Assembly: GCF_007559335.1 (NCBI RefSeq)
Contig: NZ_VMBG01000002.1
Location: forward strand, 1,170,501 to 1,234,500
Length of the DNA: 64,000 nucleotides
Source: Rariglobus hedericola
GTDB lineage: Bacteria > Verrucomicrobiota > Verrucomicrobiia > Opitutales > Opitutaceae
Direction: 5' to 3'
The translations under genes were made by a program, and so were the position numbers. Below, piece after piece: positions 56,190 through 64,000 of this stretch (the stretch's first letter is position 1; every line of letters begins with the position of its first letter). The notes under the pieces are model-generated. The model was given only the letters and a program-made list of their open reading frames with translations. It did not search any database and was not told the origin of the DNA.

Positions 56190-56753
56190 ATGAAAAAAGT
56201 AACACTCTATATCGCCGCCAGCCTCGATGGATTTATCGCGCGAACGGATGGGGCGATCGACTGGTTGCCCGTGCCGGACCTCGCCGGCGAGGACTACGGT
56301 TACGGTGAGTTGCTGGAGTCGGTCGATACGCTGCTGCTGGGGCGTAAAACCTACGAGCAGGTGCTCACGCTCGGTCCGTGGCCTTATGAGGGCAAACGCT
56401 GCATCGTATTCAGCGCAACGCGGGCCGGACAACGCGACGACCGGGTGGAGTTTGTCGATTGTGACATCGCGGCCTGCGTGCGTGAACTCAAGGCCGAGCC
56501 GGGCGAGGGTATCATCTGGCTGGTGGGCGGGGCGGAGATCATCGCGGCGTGTCTGGCGGGCGGCGTGGTGGACGAGATTATCCTCACGACCGTGCCGGTG
56601 TTGTTGGGTGAAGGTATCCGGTTGTTTCCAGAAACGACGTGGCTGACGCGGCTGAAGCTGGAGAACGTTCACGCTTATCCCGATGGTTTGGTGCAGCAGA
56701 TCTACTTGATGGCCGCGGTGCCGGTTGAGCCGCAGGCGCTTGCCTTTGCCTGA
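56190..56753 (+). CDS. Dihydrofolate reductase-like (RibD C-terminal domain) protein
   Basis: 187 residues starting at ATG 56190 (MKKVTLYIAASLDGFIARTDG). The DHFR/RibD-C fold motifs are ASLDGFIA, LLLGRKTYEQVL and IIWLVGGAEIIAACL with the NADPH-binding GG. It belongs to the small YyaP/YwjB-like group of unknown substrate. It lies 39 bp after the WYL regulator gene. Confidence 0.9.
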   Translation: MKKVTLYIAASLDGFIARTDGAIDWLPVPDLAGEDYGYGELLESVDTLLLGRKTYEQVLTLGPWPYEGKRCIVFSATRAGQRDDRVEFVDCDIAACVRELKAEPGEGIIWLVGGAEIIAACLAGGVVDEIILTTVPVLLGEGIRLFPETTWLTRLKLENVHAYPDGLVQQIYLMAAVPVEPQALAFA

Positions 56754-56774
56754 GGCCGGCGTTGCGTGTCGGGC

Positions 56775-57347
56775 ATGTCGATTTTTTCCGCGCGCCGCTC
56801 AATCAAGCCTGTTGCGATGGACGCTTCCCGTGAAGTGCCGCGCGAAGTGCTGCTGCAATTATTGGAGGATGCACATTGGGCGCCGACGCACGGGCTGACG
56901 CAGCCGTGGAGGTTTCATGTTTTTGAGGGAGCGGCCCGCGCACGACTCGCGGACGGTTTGCAAGGGCTCTACGATCGCGTGACTCCGACAGCTGCGCGCA
57001 ACGAGGACAAGCGGGCGAAACTCGGGACCACGCCGCGATTGGGTCCGGTCGTGATCGCGGTGGCGGCGCACGTGGAGCCGAACGGAAAGATTCCTGAGAT
57101 CGAGGAAATCGCGGCGGTGTCGTGCGCGGTGCAAAACCTGATGTTATCCGCCCACGAGAAGGGCCTCGGTTCCTTCTGGAGCACGCCGCCCGTCACGATG
57201 TCGGCGGAGTTCGCGACGTGGCTCGGGCTGGATGCGACGCACCGGATGCTGGGCCTGGTTTATCTCGGATATCCCAAGGCCGGGAATGTTCCTGCGACCA
57301 GCACGCGGGATGCCTTGGAAAAGCAGGTGGTTTTCCACGACGCCTGA
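56775..57347 (+). CDS. Nitroreductase-family FMN oxidoreductase
   Basis: 190 residues. FSARRSIKPVAMDASREVPRE begins the nitroreductase fold, with PTHGLTQPWRFHVFEG and GSFWSTPPVTMSAEF as FMN-binding parts and LGLVYLGYPK near the end. The size and motifs resemble YdjA-like short nitroreductases. Start ATG 56775 preferred over GTG 56766. Its stop is 7 bp from the convergent antiporter gene. Confidence 0.9.
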   Translation: MSIFSARRSIKPVAMDASREVPREVLLQLLEDAHWAPTHGLTQPWRFHVFEGAARARLADGLQGLYDRVTPTAARNEDKRAKLGTTPRLGPVVIAVAAHVEPNGKIPEIEEIAAVSCAVQNLMLSAHEKGLGSFWSTPPVTMSAEFATWLGLDATHRMLGLVYLGYPKAGNVPATSTRDALEKQVVFHDA

Positions 57348-57354
57348 CGCGTGC

Positions 57355-58488
57355 TCAGTGGGCCGGTTGTTTGGTGTCGGCGAGGGAAACTTTGGGCAGC
57401 AGCAGGATGGCGGGGATCGTCATGAAGAGACCGACGAGAACCATCCAGGCGGCGGCACGCGGGGCGTTGCCGGCGGTGAGCAACGTGTGCGAGGCCAGTG
57501 CGACGATGGTGAGATTGGGGCACAGCAACAGGAACGAACGGTCGTCTCCGCCCGTTGCAACGATGCGGCAGTGAATGACCAGCCGCCAGCCGATGAGCAG
57601 GGCGGCGGTGGCGATGGCGACAACCCCGGTGACGGAGAACAGATACTGCCACTCGATCTGCAGACCGAGCGCGAAGAAGAAAATCGGGATGAGAAACCGC
57701 CGGCTGATCGGGGCGATGAAATCCTCCAGGGGTTGTCCGTCGTGTTCGATCCGGCTCATGAAGAGCCCGAGGAAAAACGCGGTCTTGGTGGCGGCGAGTC
57801 CGAGGCGGTCACCGACGGCGCAGATGATCAGCACGGCGAGGACGATCAGGTGCATGCGCCAGTGCGTGGCGGTTTTGAGGATGAGGTTGAAAACTGAATC
57901 GAGGCGCGCTGCGAAACGACTGATGAGATAAACGGTGGTGCCGATACCCGCGAGTTTGAGCACGACGAACCAACTGAGGCCTTTTTCGAAGAGAGCGGTT
58001 TCTCCGGCGAGCAGAACGATCGCGATGATTTCCAACGCGAGCATGAGCAGCAGCACGCGGCGGCGGGGTTCGTCGGTGAGGCCGGGATAATGTTTCCAGC
58101 CGAGATATCCCATGCCGACCGAGCAGCCCGTGAAGGCCGCGCAAGCGATGAAGCACCCGAGCCATTGGAGTCCGGCGAGCTGGCCGAGTGCGAGGATCAC
58201 CGGGTATTGCACCAACGCCCAAAGTGCTGCGCGGCGCAACGTAGGCAGGAAATCGCGGAATTTGGGCAGGTCGATTTCGAGGCCGACTTCGAAGAGCAGC
58301 AGTAAGAAGCCGACCTGGCCGGCTTGCACGAGCATCTGCCGCACGTCGGCGTGGGCGATGGGGGCAAGCAAGAGTCCGAAGAGCACAAACACGGGGTAGG
58401 CCAGCGAGGGCCGCCGCAAGACCCGGCACAGGTCGGGCACGCCCATGAACAGCAGGATGAGGCAGATGATGATCTCGATCTCGTTCAT
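57355..58488 (-). CDS. Kef/CPA2-type cation:proton antiporter
   Basis: 376-residue inner-membrane protein; ATG 58488 (MNEIEIIICLILLFMGVPDL) chosen over a 150-residue low-complexity N-terminal extension that overlaps the next gene antisense. About 10-12 hydrophobic segments follow (GQVGFLLLLFEVGLEID, LGQLAGLQWLGCFIACAAF, ATKTAFFLGLFMSRIEHDGQP). The C-terminal TrkA-N (RCK) domain of KefB/KefC is absent, so it resembles the single-domain antiporters. The ion is unknown. Confidence 0.85.
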   Translation of the reverse strand: MNEIEIIICLILLFMGVPDLCRVLRRPSLAYPVFVLFGLLLAPIAHADVRQMLVQAGQVGFLLLLFEVGLEIDLPKFRDFLPTLRRAALWALVQYPVILALGQLAGLQWLGCFIACAAFTGCSVGMGYLGWKHYPGLTDEPRRRVLLLMLALEIIAIVLLAGETALFEKGLSWFVVLKLAGIGTTVYLISRFAARLDSVFNLILKTATHWRMHLIVLAVLIICAVGDRLGLAATKTAFFLGLFMSRIEHDGQPLEDFIAPISRRFLIPIFFFALGLQIEWQYLFSVTGVVAIATAALLIGWRLVIHCRIVATGGDDRSFLLLCPNLTIVALASHTLLTAGNAPRAAAWMVLVGLFMTIPAILLLPKVSLADTKQPAH

Positions 58489-58595
58489 GTTAGTGCGGTG
58501 GGCTGGCCGTGTTGTGGGCTGGCGCGCGGCGGGTGCAAGCGATGATTTACCCCTTGCAGGTTTCGAGCGACGTGACCCCTTGTTGAATAAATTCC

Positions 58596-60161
58596 ATGGC
58601 CACGGTAGAAATCCAGTCATCCGCGGGGACGCGCCCGGCAGCTCCGGCGCATGGCTGGTCGTGGGGATTGTTGGTGCTGATCTGGACGCCCTTGCTGTGG
58701 CGGTTGGCGCGCATGTGGCGCTCCGAAACGGAGCAGCTGTTTGGCTTTGGTGTGCCGGTGCTGGTCGCGTGGTTGTTATGGCAGCGACGCGATGAATGGA
58801 CGAAGCCGGCGGTCGCCGCCGCGCGCGGAGCATCCGGAATCGCCGGCACCGCCGCGGTGGTGCTGGCGCTGGCGCTCGTGGTGCTGGAGGCAAATCCGCT
58901 ATGGCCGAAAGCGGTTTGGGCGGGCACGGGCGCGGCACTGGTGCTGACCCTTGCGGTGATTGCGATGGGGCATGGCTGGCACGGTGCGCGCAAGGCGGCG
59001 CCGGTGCTGGTGTTGATGCTGACGGCGTTGAAATGGCCGACGTTTATCTACGAGCCAGTCATGCACACGCTGATGCATTTCAACGCGGTGATCGCGGCGG
59101 AGCTGGTGAATTTTTCCGGCACGCCCGCGATGGTGCAGGGCAACGTGATCGAAGTGGCTCGCGGCATGGTCGGCGTGAATGAAGCGTGCAGCGGACTGCG
59201 GTCGTTGCAGACAGTTATCATGATGGCGCTGTTTCTTGGTGAGATGGATCGCTTTCGCCTGCGCCGGCGCCTGGTGCTGTTGGGCGGTGCAATTCTCGCG
59301 GCGCTGCTGGTGAACATCGTGCGCACCACGGTGCTGACCTGGGTGTTTGCCAATCGCGGACCTGCGGTGGAAGAACGCTGGCATGATCCGGCTGGCGTGA
59401 TCGCGTTGTTCGTGACGCTGGCGTTGGTGTGGCTGTGGTCGGAGCGGGTGGGGAGTCGTCAGCCGGCGGCTGAGATCGAGCCGGTTGCTGAGGTGAACAC
59501 CGGTGTGCGTGCGCCCGCGTGGCGTCCGTTGGCGTTGGCCGTGGCCTGTGTGGCGGTGGGCGAGGTCGGCACGCAGGTGTGGTATGGGGCGCACGAACAG
59601 GGAATTGCCGAGCAACGGGTAAGCTGGTCGCTCGCCCCCGCGGCGGATTCAGGTTGGAGCGCGGTGGAAGTGCCCGCGCAATCGGCGGAGATCCTGCGTT
59701 ACGAAAGCGGTGATTCGTTTGCGCGCGAATTGACGGCACCCTCGCGGCAGTTGCTGGCGTTTGCCTTCCGGTGGAGCGCGGATCTGGCTCGCATCGGCAT
59801 GCCCGAGGTCCATGATCCACGGGTATGTTTACCGTCGGTCGGCGCGGTGGAGGAAGCGGAGCTGCCCGATGAACGCGTGACAGTGGACGGGATCGAAGTG
59901 CCGTTTCGTTTTGTGCGGTTTCGTCAGGGGCTGATGACGCAGCATGTGTGGTTCTGTCTGTGGAGCACGCGGGCGGGGCGGGCCGACTCCACGCGCTTGC
60001 AGGGCGGGGATATCACGCAACTTCGCTGGGAGCGGGTGCGTGCGGGGCTGCGCAACGACGAGCGCGAGCAGTTGATTTTTTTCGTGCAGGGTGAACCCGA
60101 TGACGAGAGCGCCGCGCACTCTTTGCGCGACGCGGTGTTGACCTTGATGCAACGGCGTTAG
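58596..60161 (+). CDS. Exosortase with EpsI-like C-terminal domain
   Basis: 521-residue membrane transpeptidase that processes PEP-CTERM tags. The N-terminal exosortase domain (about 20-285) has several membrane segments and the catalytic triad-like Cys198 (NEACSGLRSLQ), Arg243 (NIVRTTVL) and His263 (RWHDPAG). After a gap a periplasmic EpsI-like domain (about 310-520) contains HDPRVCLPSVG with Cys411. Fusion of the two is known in some exosortases. It is followed by a TPR protein and a PEP-CTERM protein, so it likely sorts at least that one. The subtype could not be assigned. Confidence 0.88.
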   Translation: MATVEIQSSAGTRPAAPAHGWSWGLLVLIWTPLLWRLARMWRSETEQLFGFGVPVLVAWLLWQRRDEWTKPAVAAARGASGIAGTAAVVLALALVVLEANPLWPKAVWAGTGAALVLTLAVIAMGHGWHGARKAAPVLVLMLTALKWPTFIYEPVMHTLMHFNAVIAAELVNFSGTPAMVQGNVIEVARGMVGVNEACSGLRSLQTVIMMALFLGEMDRFRLRRRLVLLGGAILAALLVNIVRTTVLTWVFANRGPAVEERWHDPAGVIALFVTLALVWLWSERVGSRQPAAEIEPVAEVNTGVRAPAWRPLALAVACVAVGEVGTQVWYGAHEQGIAEQRVSWSLAPAADSGWSAVEVPAQSAEILRYESGDSFARELTAPSRQLLAFAFRWSADLARIGMPEVHDPRVCLPSVGAVEEAELPDERVTVDGIEVPFRFVRFRQGLMTQHVWFCLWSTRAGRADSTRLQGGDITQLRWERVRAGLRNDEREQLIFFVQGEPDDESAAHSLRDAVLTLMQRR

Positions 60162-60172
60162 TGTTTCCGCAC

Positions 60173-61936
60173 ATGATCGAACGCCTGCGAAAGAAAAAAA
60201 CCGCGCTCGTGCTGCGTTATAGAAACTGGCGCGGGCGGATCTATGAGGGGCAGTTTGCGATGATCCGCGCGGCGGTGATTGGCGTGGTCGTGCTTATTTT
60301 GGCGGGCGTCGGGTATGTCGCGGGGCGTCCGGTGTGGGATAAATGGCGGTATCAGCGCGCCATGTCCCAGGCGATGGACTACGCGGAGCGTCAGGACTAC
60401 CGTAGCTCGATGCTGGCGTTGAAGCGCGCGACCGAACTCGCGCCGATGGATCTGGCAACGTGGCGCGAGGTATCCGACCGCCTCGCCGAGCTGGGTTCGC
60501 CGCAGGCGATCGTGGCGCGTGAAAACGCGGTGCGGCTGGCGCCCGGTGACATGACCATGCGGCTCGCGCTCGTGGGCGAGGCGTTGCGCTTTGGTCAGAT
60601 TGATGTCGCCCACGAGGCGCTGGATACGATCGACGAAGCGGCGCGTCGGGACGCGGCGTTTCACCGGCTGGCGGCGGCGGTGGCGATGGCGACGGGGTCG
60701 GAAGCCGATCTCGAAACCCACCTTGAAGCGCTCGTGGCTGCGGAGCCGAAGGATGCGATTGCGCGTTTCAATCTCGCGGCCGTGCGCGTGTGGCAGACCG
60801 ATGAACGAAAGCAGGCGCTGGCCCTCGCGGATTTGGAGCAACTCACGCTGGTGCCCGAGGCGCGGGTGCGGGCTTCGTTGGAGTTGCTCAAGCATGCCGC
60901 CCGCATCCGCGATGGCGACCGGGCACGCGTCGTGGTGGATTTGCTCACGCAACGTCTCGGCGTGCGCGGTTCATCGGTGGCCGCGGCCGCAGGCGAACCG
61001 GCCGGCTGGCAGGCGTTGTTACAAGGTCTCCAGGAAGCCGCCGCGGCGGGCGATGCCGCCGATGTTGCGCTCGTGGCGCGCTGGCTGGGCGATGTGCGCC
61101 TGCGTCGTGAAGCACTGGTGTGGATCGAAGGTCTGCCGGATGAAAAACGTAACGCACCCTCCGTCCTGCGCGTGGCGGCGGGCCTGAGCGCGGAGCTGGA
61201 GGATTACGACCGGTTGGAGCCGTTGTTGCTGGCGGGTGGCCTAGGGCCGTTGCCGCCCGACGCGGTGAGGTTGTCCGTCGCAGCGCAACTCCAGCGCCTG
61301 CGTTACCAAAAGTCCCGCGGTCGCGCCACGTGGGAGGACGCGCTGACCGCGTGCGGCGAATCCGTGCAGGCGCTCACCGGCCTGGCGACGCTGGCCGACA
61401 TCTGGGGCGACGCCGAGGGCAACGAGCGCGTTCTCCAGGAAATCCTGAAGCGCCAGCCGAAGACGCATTGGGTGTATCTGGCCTTGCGCAACCGGTATTC
61501 CGCGCAAGGCGACACGATGAAGTTGTGGCAACTTTACGGCAGCTGGGCGCAGGCGCGTCCGGATGATCCGGAGTTTGCGCGCACGTGGATCTCGCTCGGA
61601 TTGGCGCTGGACCGGATCACGCCCGACTCCGCCCGCGGTGCCATCCAGCGCGGTGAGCAACCCAAGGCCTCGCCGCTCGATCAGGCGCTGGCTGCGGCTA
61701 TCCACGCCCGCGCCAAACGCCGCGCTCCCGCCCTCGCGCTCCTAGACGCGATTCCGGCCGCAGTCCGCTCCCGTCCGGATATCGCTTATTGGCGGGTGGT
61801 AGTGCTGGCCGGCGAACCTTCGCGGGCGGATGAAGCCCGTGCCGCGCTGTTGTTTGCCCGTCGTGCCGGACTGCTGCCGGAAGAGAACGCCTTGCTGGAC
61901 GCCGCCGAACGCAAATTAGGGCGTGCTGTGAAATAA
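60173..61936 (+). CDS. TPR-repeat membrane protein
   Basis: 587 residues; ATG 60173 (MIERLRKKKTALVLRYRNWRG) preferred to a GTG at 60161. A cytoplasmic basic segment, one membrane helix (AAVIGVVVLILAGVGYVAG, about 33-52) and a long helical region with TPR-like repeats (DYAERQDYRSSMLALKRATELAPMDLATW as consecutive motifs DYRSSMLALKRA, ELAPMDLATW; QAIVARENAVRLAPGDM; IHARAKRRAPALALLDA). It begins 11 bp after the exosortase gene. A scaffold role in sorting or cell-surface assembly is inferred from position. Confidence 0.85.
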   Translation: MIERLRKKKTALVLRYRNWRGRIYEGQFAMIRAAVIGVVVLILAGVGYVAGRPVWDKWRYQRAMSQAMDYAERQDYRSSMLALKRATELAPMDLATWREVSDRLAELGSPQAIVARENAVRLAPGDMTMRLALVGEALRFGQIDVAHEALDTIDEAARRDAAFHRLAAAVAMATGSEADLETHLEALVAAEPKDAIARFNLAAVRVWQTDERKQALALADLEQLTLVPEARVRASLELLKHAARIRDGDRARVVVDLLTQRLGVRGSSVAAAAGEPAGWQALLQGLQEAAAAGDAADVALVARWLGDVRLRREALVWIEGLPDEKRNAPSVLRVAAGLSAELEDYDRLEPLLLAGGLGPLPPDAVRLSVAAQLQRLRYQKSRGRATWEDALTACGESVQALTGLATLADIWGDAEGNERVLQEILKRQPKTHWVYLALRNRYSAQGDTMKLWQLYGSWAQARPDDPEFARTWISLGLALDRITPDSARGAIQRGEQPKASPLDQALAAAIHARAKRRAPALALLDAIPAAVRSRPDIAYWRVVVLAGEPSRADEARAALLFARRAGLLPEENALLDAAERKLGRAVK

Positions 61937-62068
61937 TTTAATGCAAGTAAGTGAGTCCTGTTAGGCTTTGGTAAATAAACGGTTAAACACGAGCGAAGTT
62001 GGGTCGAAAGACGGGAGGGGAAGACACTGTTGACAGATGGAAATCTGGACACTCTGTCTGCTCACAAA

Positions 62069-63184
62069 ATGAGGACTTCACCCTATATGGCTTTCTTGGC
62101 CGCACTGGCCATTATTCCATTCTTGGGCGCGCCTGTGCAGGCCGGCTTGGAACAACAGATTGCGACCTTTGACCAGCTGACCAGCGGTTATGGCGTGATG
62201 ACGATGGGCAACGCCACCGTGGGCGGTAACTACGGTGACACCCAGGGCGGTATCGCGGTGGGCGGCAACCTGACGATCAGCGGCGGCGATTCGCAATGGG
62301 CCGAGCATTCCAGCGCGGGCTCCAAACCGACCTTTTACGTCGCCGGACAGCTGAACCTCACCGGTAATCAGGAAATCCGCATCAAGAACGGCTACGCTTA
62401 CTTGCCGAATGCCACCGGAACGTGGAATGCGGCCGATAAACGCCTGACGCTTTCAAGCGGCGGCAAGGTCTATACGGGCGGTTCCTCAGACCCGCTGGCC
62501 GGCACTGATCCGCGTTCGACCTCGGGCGGTGCGCCTTGGAACTGGGCCGCCCTTAACAGCAGCTTGGTCAACGTCTCCAACGCCCTCGCGGCGGCCTCCT
62601 CGACCGGCACCATCGGCGTGTCCGGCCAGAACATGACCTTCAACACCAACGGCCAGACCTCCGGCGTGGCCGTGTTCACCCTCGATGGCAGCAAGTTCCA
62701 AGGCACGATCTACGACGCCAACGGCGACGGCGTCTTCGACCAGAACAACGAGCGCATCAGCAACTTCGCGGTGAACATCCCCGCCGACATGGTTTACGTG
62801 ATCAACGTCGTGAACTTCGGCGGCAAAACCCTGTTGGACGGCATCAACACCAATACGGATACCGACAGCAACTCGCGCCTGCTCTGGAACATCATTCCGT
62901 CCAACGGCAACACCGGCACCGTCACGCTCGGCAAAGACGGCTCGACCTTCAACGGCAGCGTGCTCGCCCCGCTGGTCGATGTTAAAAACAACAACGGCAC
63001 CGCCACCAACGGCCAGATCATTGCCGGCAGCTACACGCATAATGGCGGCGAACTCCACTACACCGAGTTCAGTGCGCCGGTTTCGTTCTCCGCCGTGCCC
63101 GAGCCGGGCACTTGGGGATTGTTTGGTATCGCCGGTTGCGCCGTCATGATGGCCATGCGCCGCAACCGCCGTCGTCGCGCCTGA
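62069..63184 (+). CDS. PEP-CTERM choice-of-anchor A family protein
   Basis: 371-residue exported protein; ATG 62069 gives MRTSPYMAFLAALAIIPFLG and cleavage near VQA. The mature region is beta-rich and repetitive (GGNYGDTQGGIAVGGNLTIS, FYVAGQLNLTG, TFNGSVLAPLVDVKNNNG), as in the choice-of-anchor A fold. The C-terminus is a PEP-CTERM tag: VPEPGTWG (about 343), hydrophobic GLFGIAGCAVMMAM, and RRNRRRRA. Probable cargo of the exosortase encoded 2 genes upstream. The 132 bp before it hold a TTGACA at 62030 without a good -10. Confidence 0.9.
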   Translation: MRTSPYMAFLAALAIIPFLGAPVQAGLEQQIATFDQLTSGYGVMTMGNATVGGNYGDTQGGIAVGGNLTISGGDSQWAEHSSAGSKPTFYVAGQLNLTGNQEIRIKNGYAYLPNATGTWNAADKRLTLSSGGKVYTGGSSDPLAGTDPRSTSGGAPWNWAALNSSLVNVSNALAAASSTGTIGVSGQNMTFNTNGQTSGVAVFTLDGSKFQGTIYDANGDGVFDQNNERISNFAVNIPADMVYVINVVNFGGKTLLDGINTNTDTDSNSRLLWNIIPSNGNTGTVTLGKDGSTFNGSVLAPLVDVKNNNGTATNGQIIAGSYTHNGGELHYTEFSAPVSFSAVPEPGTWGLFGIAGCAVMMAMRRNRRRRA

Positions 63185-63323
63185 GGCGCCCTAACGCGTG
63201 CTGCGCCTCGGTGACGCGCAGTGGCGCGCGGTCCTGCAACTGTTACGCACGGGGTAAATCGCGTGATTATCCGCAGCCCGCAGTTGCTTGATGGGGGCCG
63301 GTCCGCTCTGTGAGCGGCTCCAC

Positions 63324-64000
63324 ATGGAAAGCCACGTTCCGATCGCCGCCGCCCGCCCGTCGTCCGCTCCCGTCATTCCGGCCGGGCGCCTGCTCGTCCT
63401 CGTGCTGGGCGCGCTCACCGCGCTGGGGCCGCTCGCGATCGACATGTATCTGCCCGCGCTGCCGTGGATCGCGCGCGATGTGGGCGTCGATCTTGGCGCG
63501 GTGCAACTCACACTCTCGGTTTTCTTGATCGGTGTCGCCGCGGGCCAGGCGCTCTACGGGCCGATTGTTGATCGCTGGGGACGCCGCTGGCCGCTGCTCA
63601 TTGGCATGGCCATCTTCGTGGTCGCGGCGGTGGGCTGCGCCTATGCGCAGTCGATGAAGAGCCTGCTCATCTGGCGGCTGATCATGGCGCTCGGCGGCTC
63701 GGCCAGCATGGTGATTCCGCGGGCGGTGGTGCGCGATCTGTTCGGCGAGAAGGATTCGGCGCGCGTGCATTCGGTGCTGATGCTGATCCTCGGCGTGTCG
63801 CCGATCCTGGCGCCCACGCTCGGCGGACAACTGCTCAATTTCACCGGCTGGCGGGGGATTTTCTGGGTGCTCGCGGGCATCGGTATCGCGTGCACCGTGG
63901 CGATCCTGATCTGGCTGCCCGAGTCGCTCCCGCGCGAGTCGCGTTCGCCGGTCGGCGTAGGGCGTGCGCTCAAGACTTACGGACGCCTGCTCACGGATCG
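63324..64000 (+). CDS. Bcr/CflA-type MFS multidrug transporter, N-terminal part
   Basis: The frame runs open to the window edge, so the gene continues beyond it. The visible 225 residues contain ALTALGPLAIDMYLPALPWIA, VQLTLSVFLIGVAAGQALYGPIVDRWGRRWP and the MFS motif GPIVDRWGRRWPLL, plus further membrane segments (LIWRLIMALGGSASMVIPRAVVRDLF). These are hallmarks of the Bcr/CflA drug:proton antiporter group. ATG 63324 gives MESHVPIAAARPSSAPVIPAG before the first helix. The preceding 139 bp show nothing else. Confidence 0.88.
   Translation, partial: MESHVPIAAARPSSAPVIPAGRLLVLVLGALTALGPLAIDMYLPALPWIARDVGVDLGAVQLTLSVFLIGVAAGQALYGPIVDRWGRRWPLLIGMAIFVVAAVGCAYAQSMKSLLIWRLIMALGGSASMVIPRAVVRDLFGEKDSARVHSVLMLILGVSPILAPTLGGQLLNFTGWRGIFWVLAGIGIACTVAILIWLPESLPRESRSPVGVGRALKTYGRLLTD

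Noticed and set aside
58489-58938. 150-residue N-terminal extension of the antiporter
   Set aside because: Pro/Arg/Ala low-complexity sequence overlapping the exosortase start; the internal ATG at 58488 begins the first membrane helix.
62030-62035. TTGACA as -35 of the PEP-CTERM gene
   Set aside because: No TATAAT-like hexamer at 16-18 bp and the start codon lies only 33 bp downstream.

Overview
The window is a GC-rich bacterial chromosome segment, most likely from the Verrucomicrobiota, family Opitutaceae. This assignment is an inference from gene content: outer-membrane lipid A genes (lpxD next to a Skp/OmpH gene, lpxA, an LptF/G permease), PEP-CTERM proteins with an exosortase, a secreted SGNH hydrolase carrying beta-strand repeats and a C-terminal domain often seen in Opitutaceae surface proteins, an SUI1-type factor, and intergenic palindromes built from 7-8 bp units. 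Gene density is high, no intergenic gap exceeds 300 bp, and there is no CRISPR array, prophage or complete insertion sequence.

Region by region. 1-4101: envelope and core genes (skp fragment, lpxD, prs, a DegP-like protease). 4206-6355: sucCD on the minus strand, then a CII-like helix-turn-helix gene. 7219-20039: a nitrogen-acquisition block with a porin, the urea ABC transporter urtABCDE, urease ureABC-EFG-D and a convergent HupE/UreJ nickel permease gene. The porin and urtA each have a good sigma-54 (-24/-12) promoter match, so urea passage across the outer membrane and uptake through the inner membrane may be induced together under nitrogen limitation. 20099-30354: housekeeping genes (rph, aroB, lpxA-pdxA, oxidoreductases, an A-type Fe-S protein, infC, an amidase). 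30425-37798: carbohydrate and surface genes, comprising an AraC regulator, a sugar isomerase and a Gfo/Idh oxidoreductase, then a LacI regulator, a large secreted SGNH protein and a PEP-CTERM protein. The last two share an almost identical LacI-type operator.

38058-43620: the 2-oxoglutarate dehydrogenase genes odhA-odhB-lpdA (minus strand), with a different long palindromic repeat in each intercistronic gap. Together with sucCD they cover two consecutive TCA-cycle steps. 43825-49784: small genes, metF with a palindromic operator candidate, a MITE-like inverted-repeat element abutting rlmN, an LptF/G permease, and leuA with a possible 11-codon leader peptide and hairpin. 50071-51448: an ECF sigma factor, a small membrane protein and an LTxxQ-type periplasmic protein, laid out and sized like CnrH/CnrY/CnrX. 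52000-52095: the SRP RNA. 52163-58488: a lactonase, a Uup-type ABC-F ATPase, a WYL regulator, a DHFR-like reductase, a nitroreductase and a cation/proton antiporter.

58596-63184: an exosortase fused to an EpsI-like domain, a TPR membrane protein and a PEP-CTERM choice-of-anchor A protein, a compact sorting-plus-cargo locus. The window ends inside a Bcr/CflA-type MFS transporter gene.
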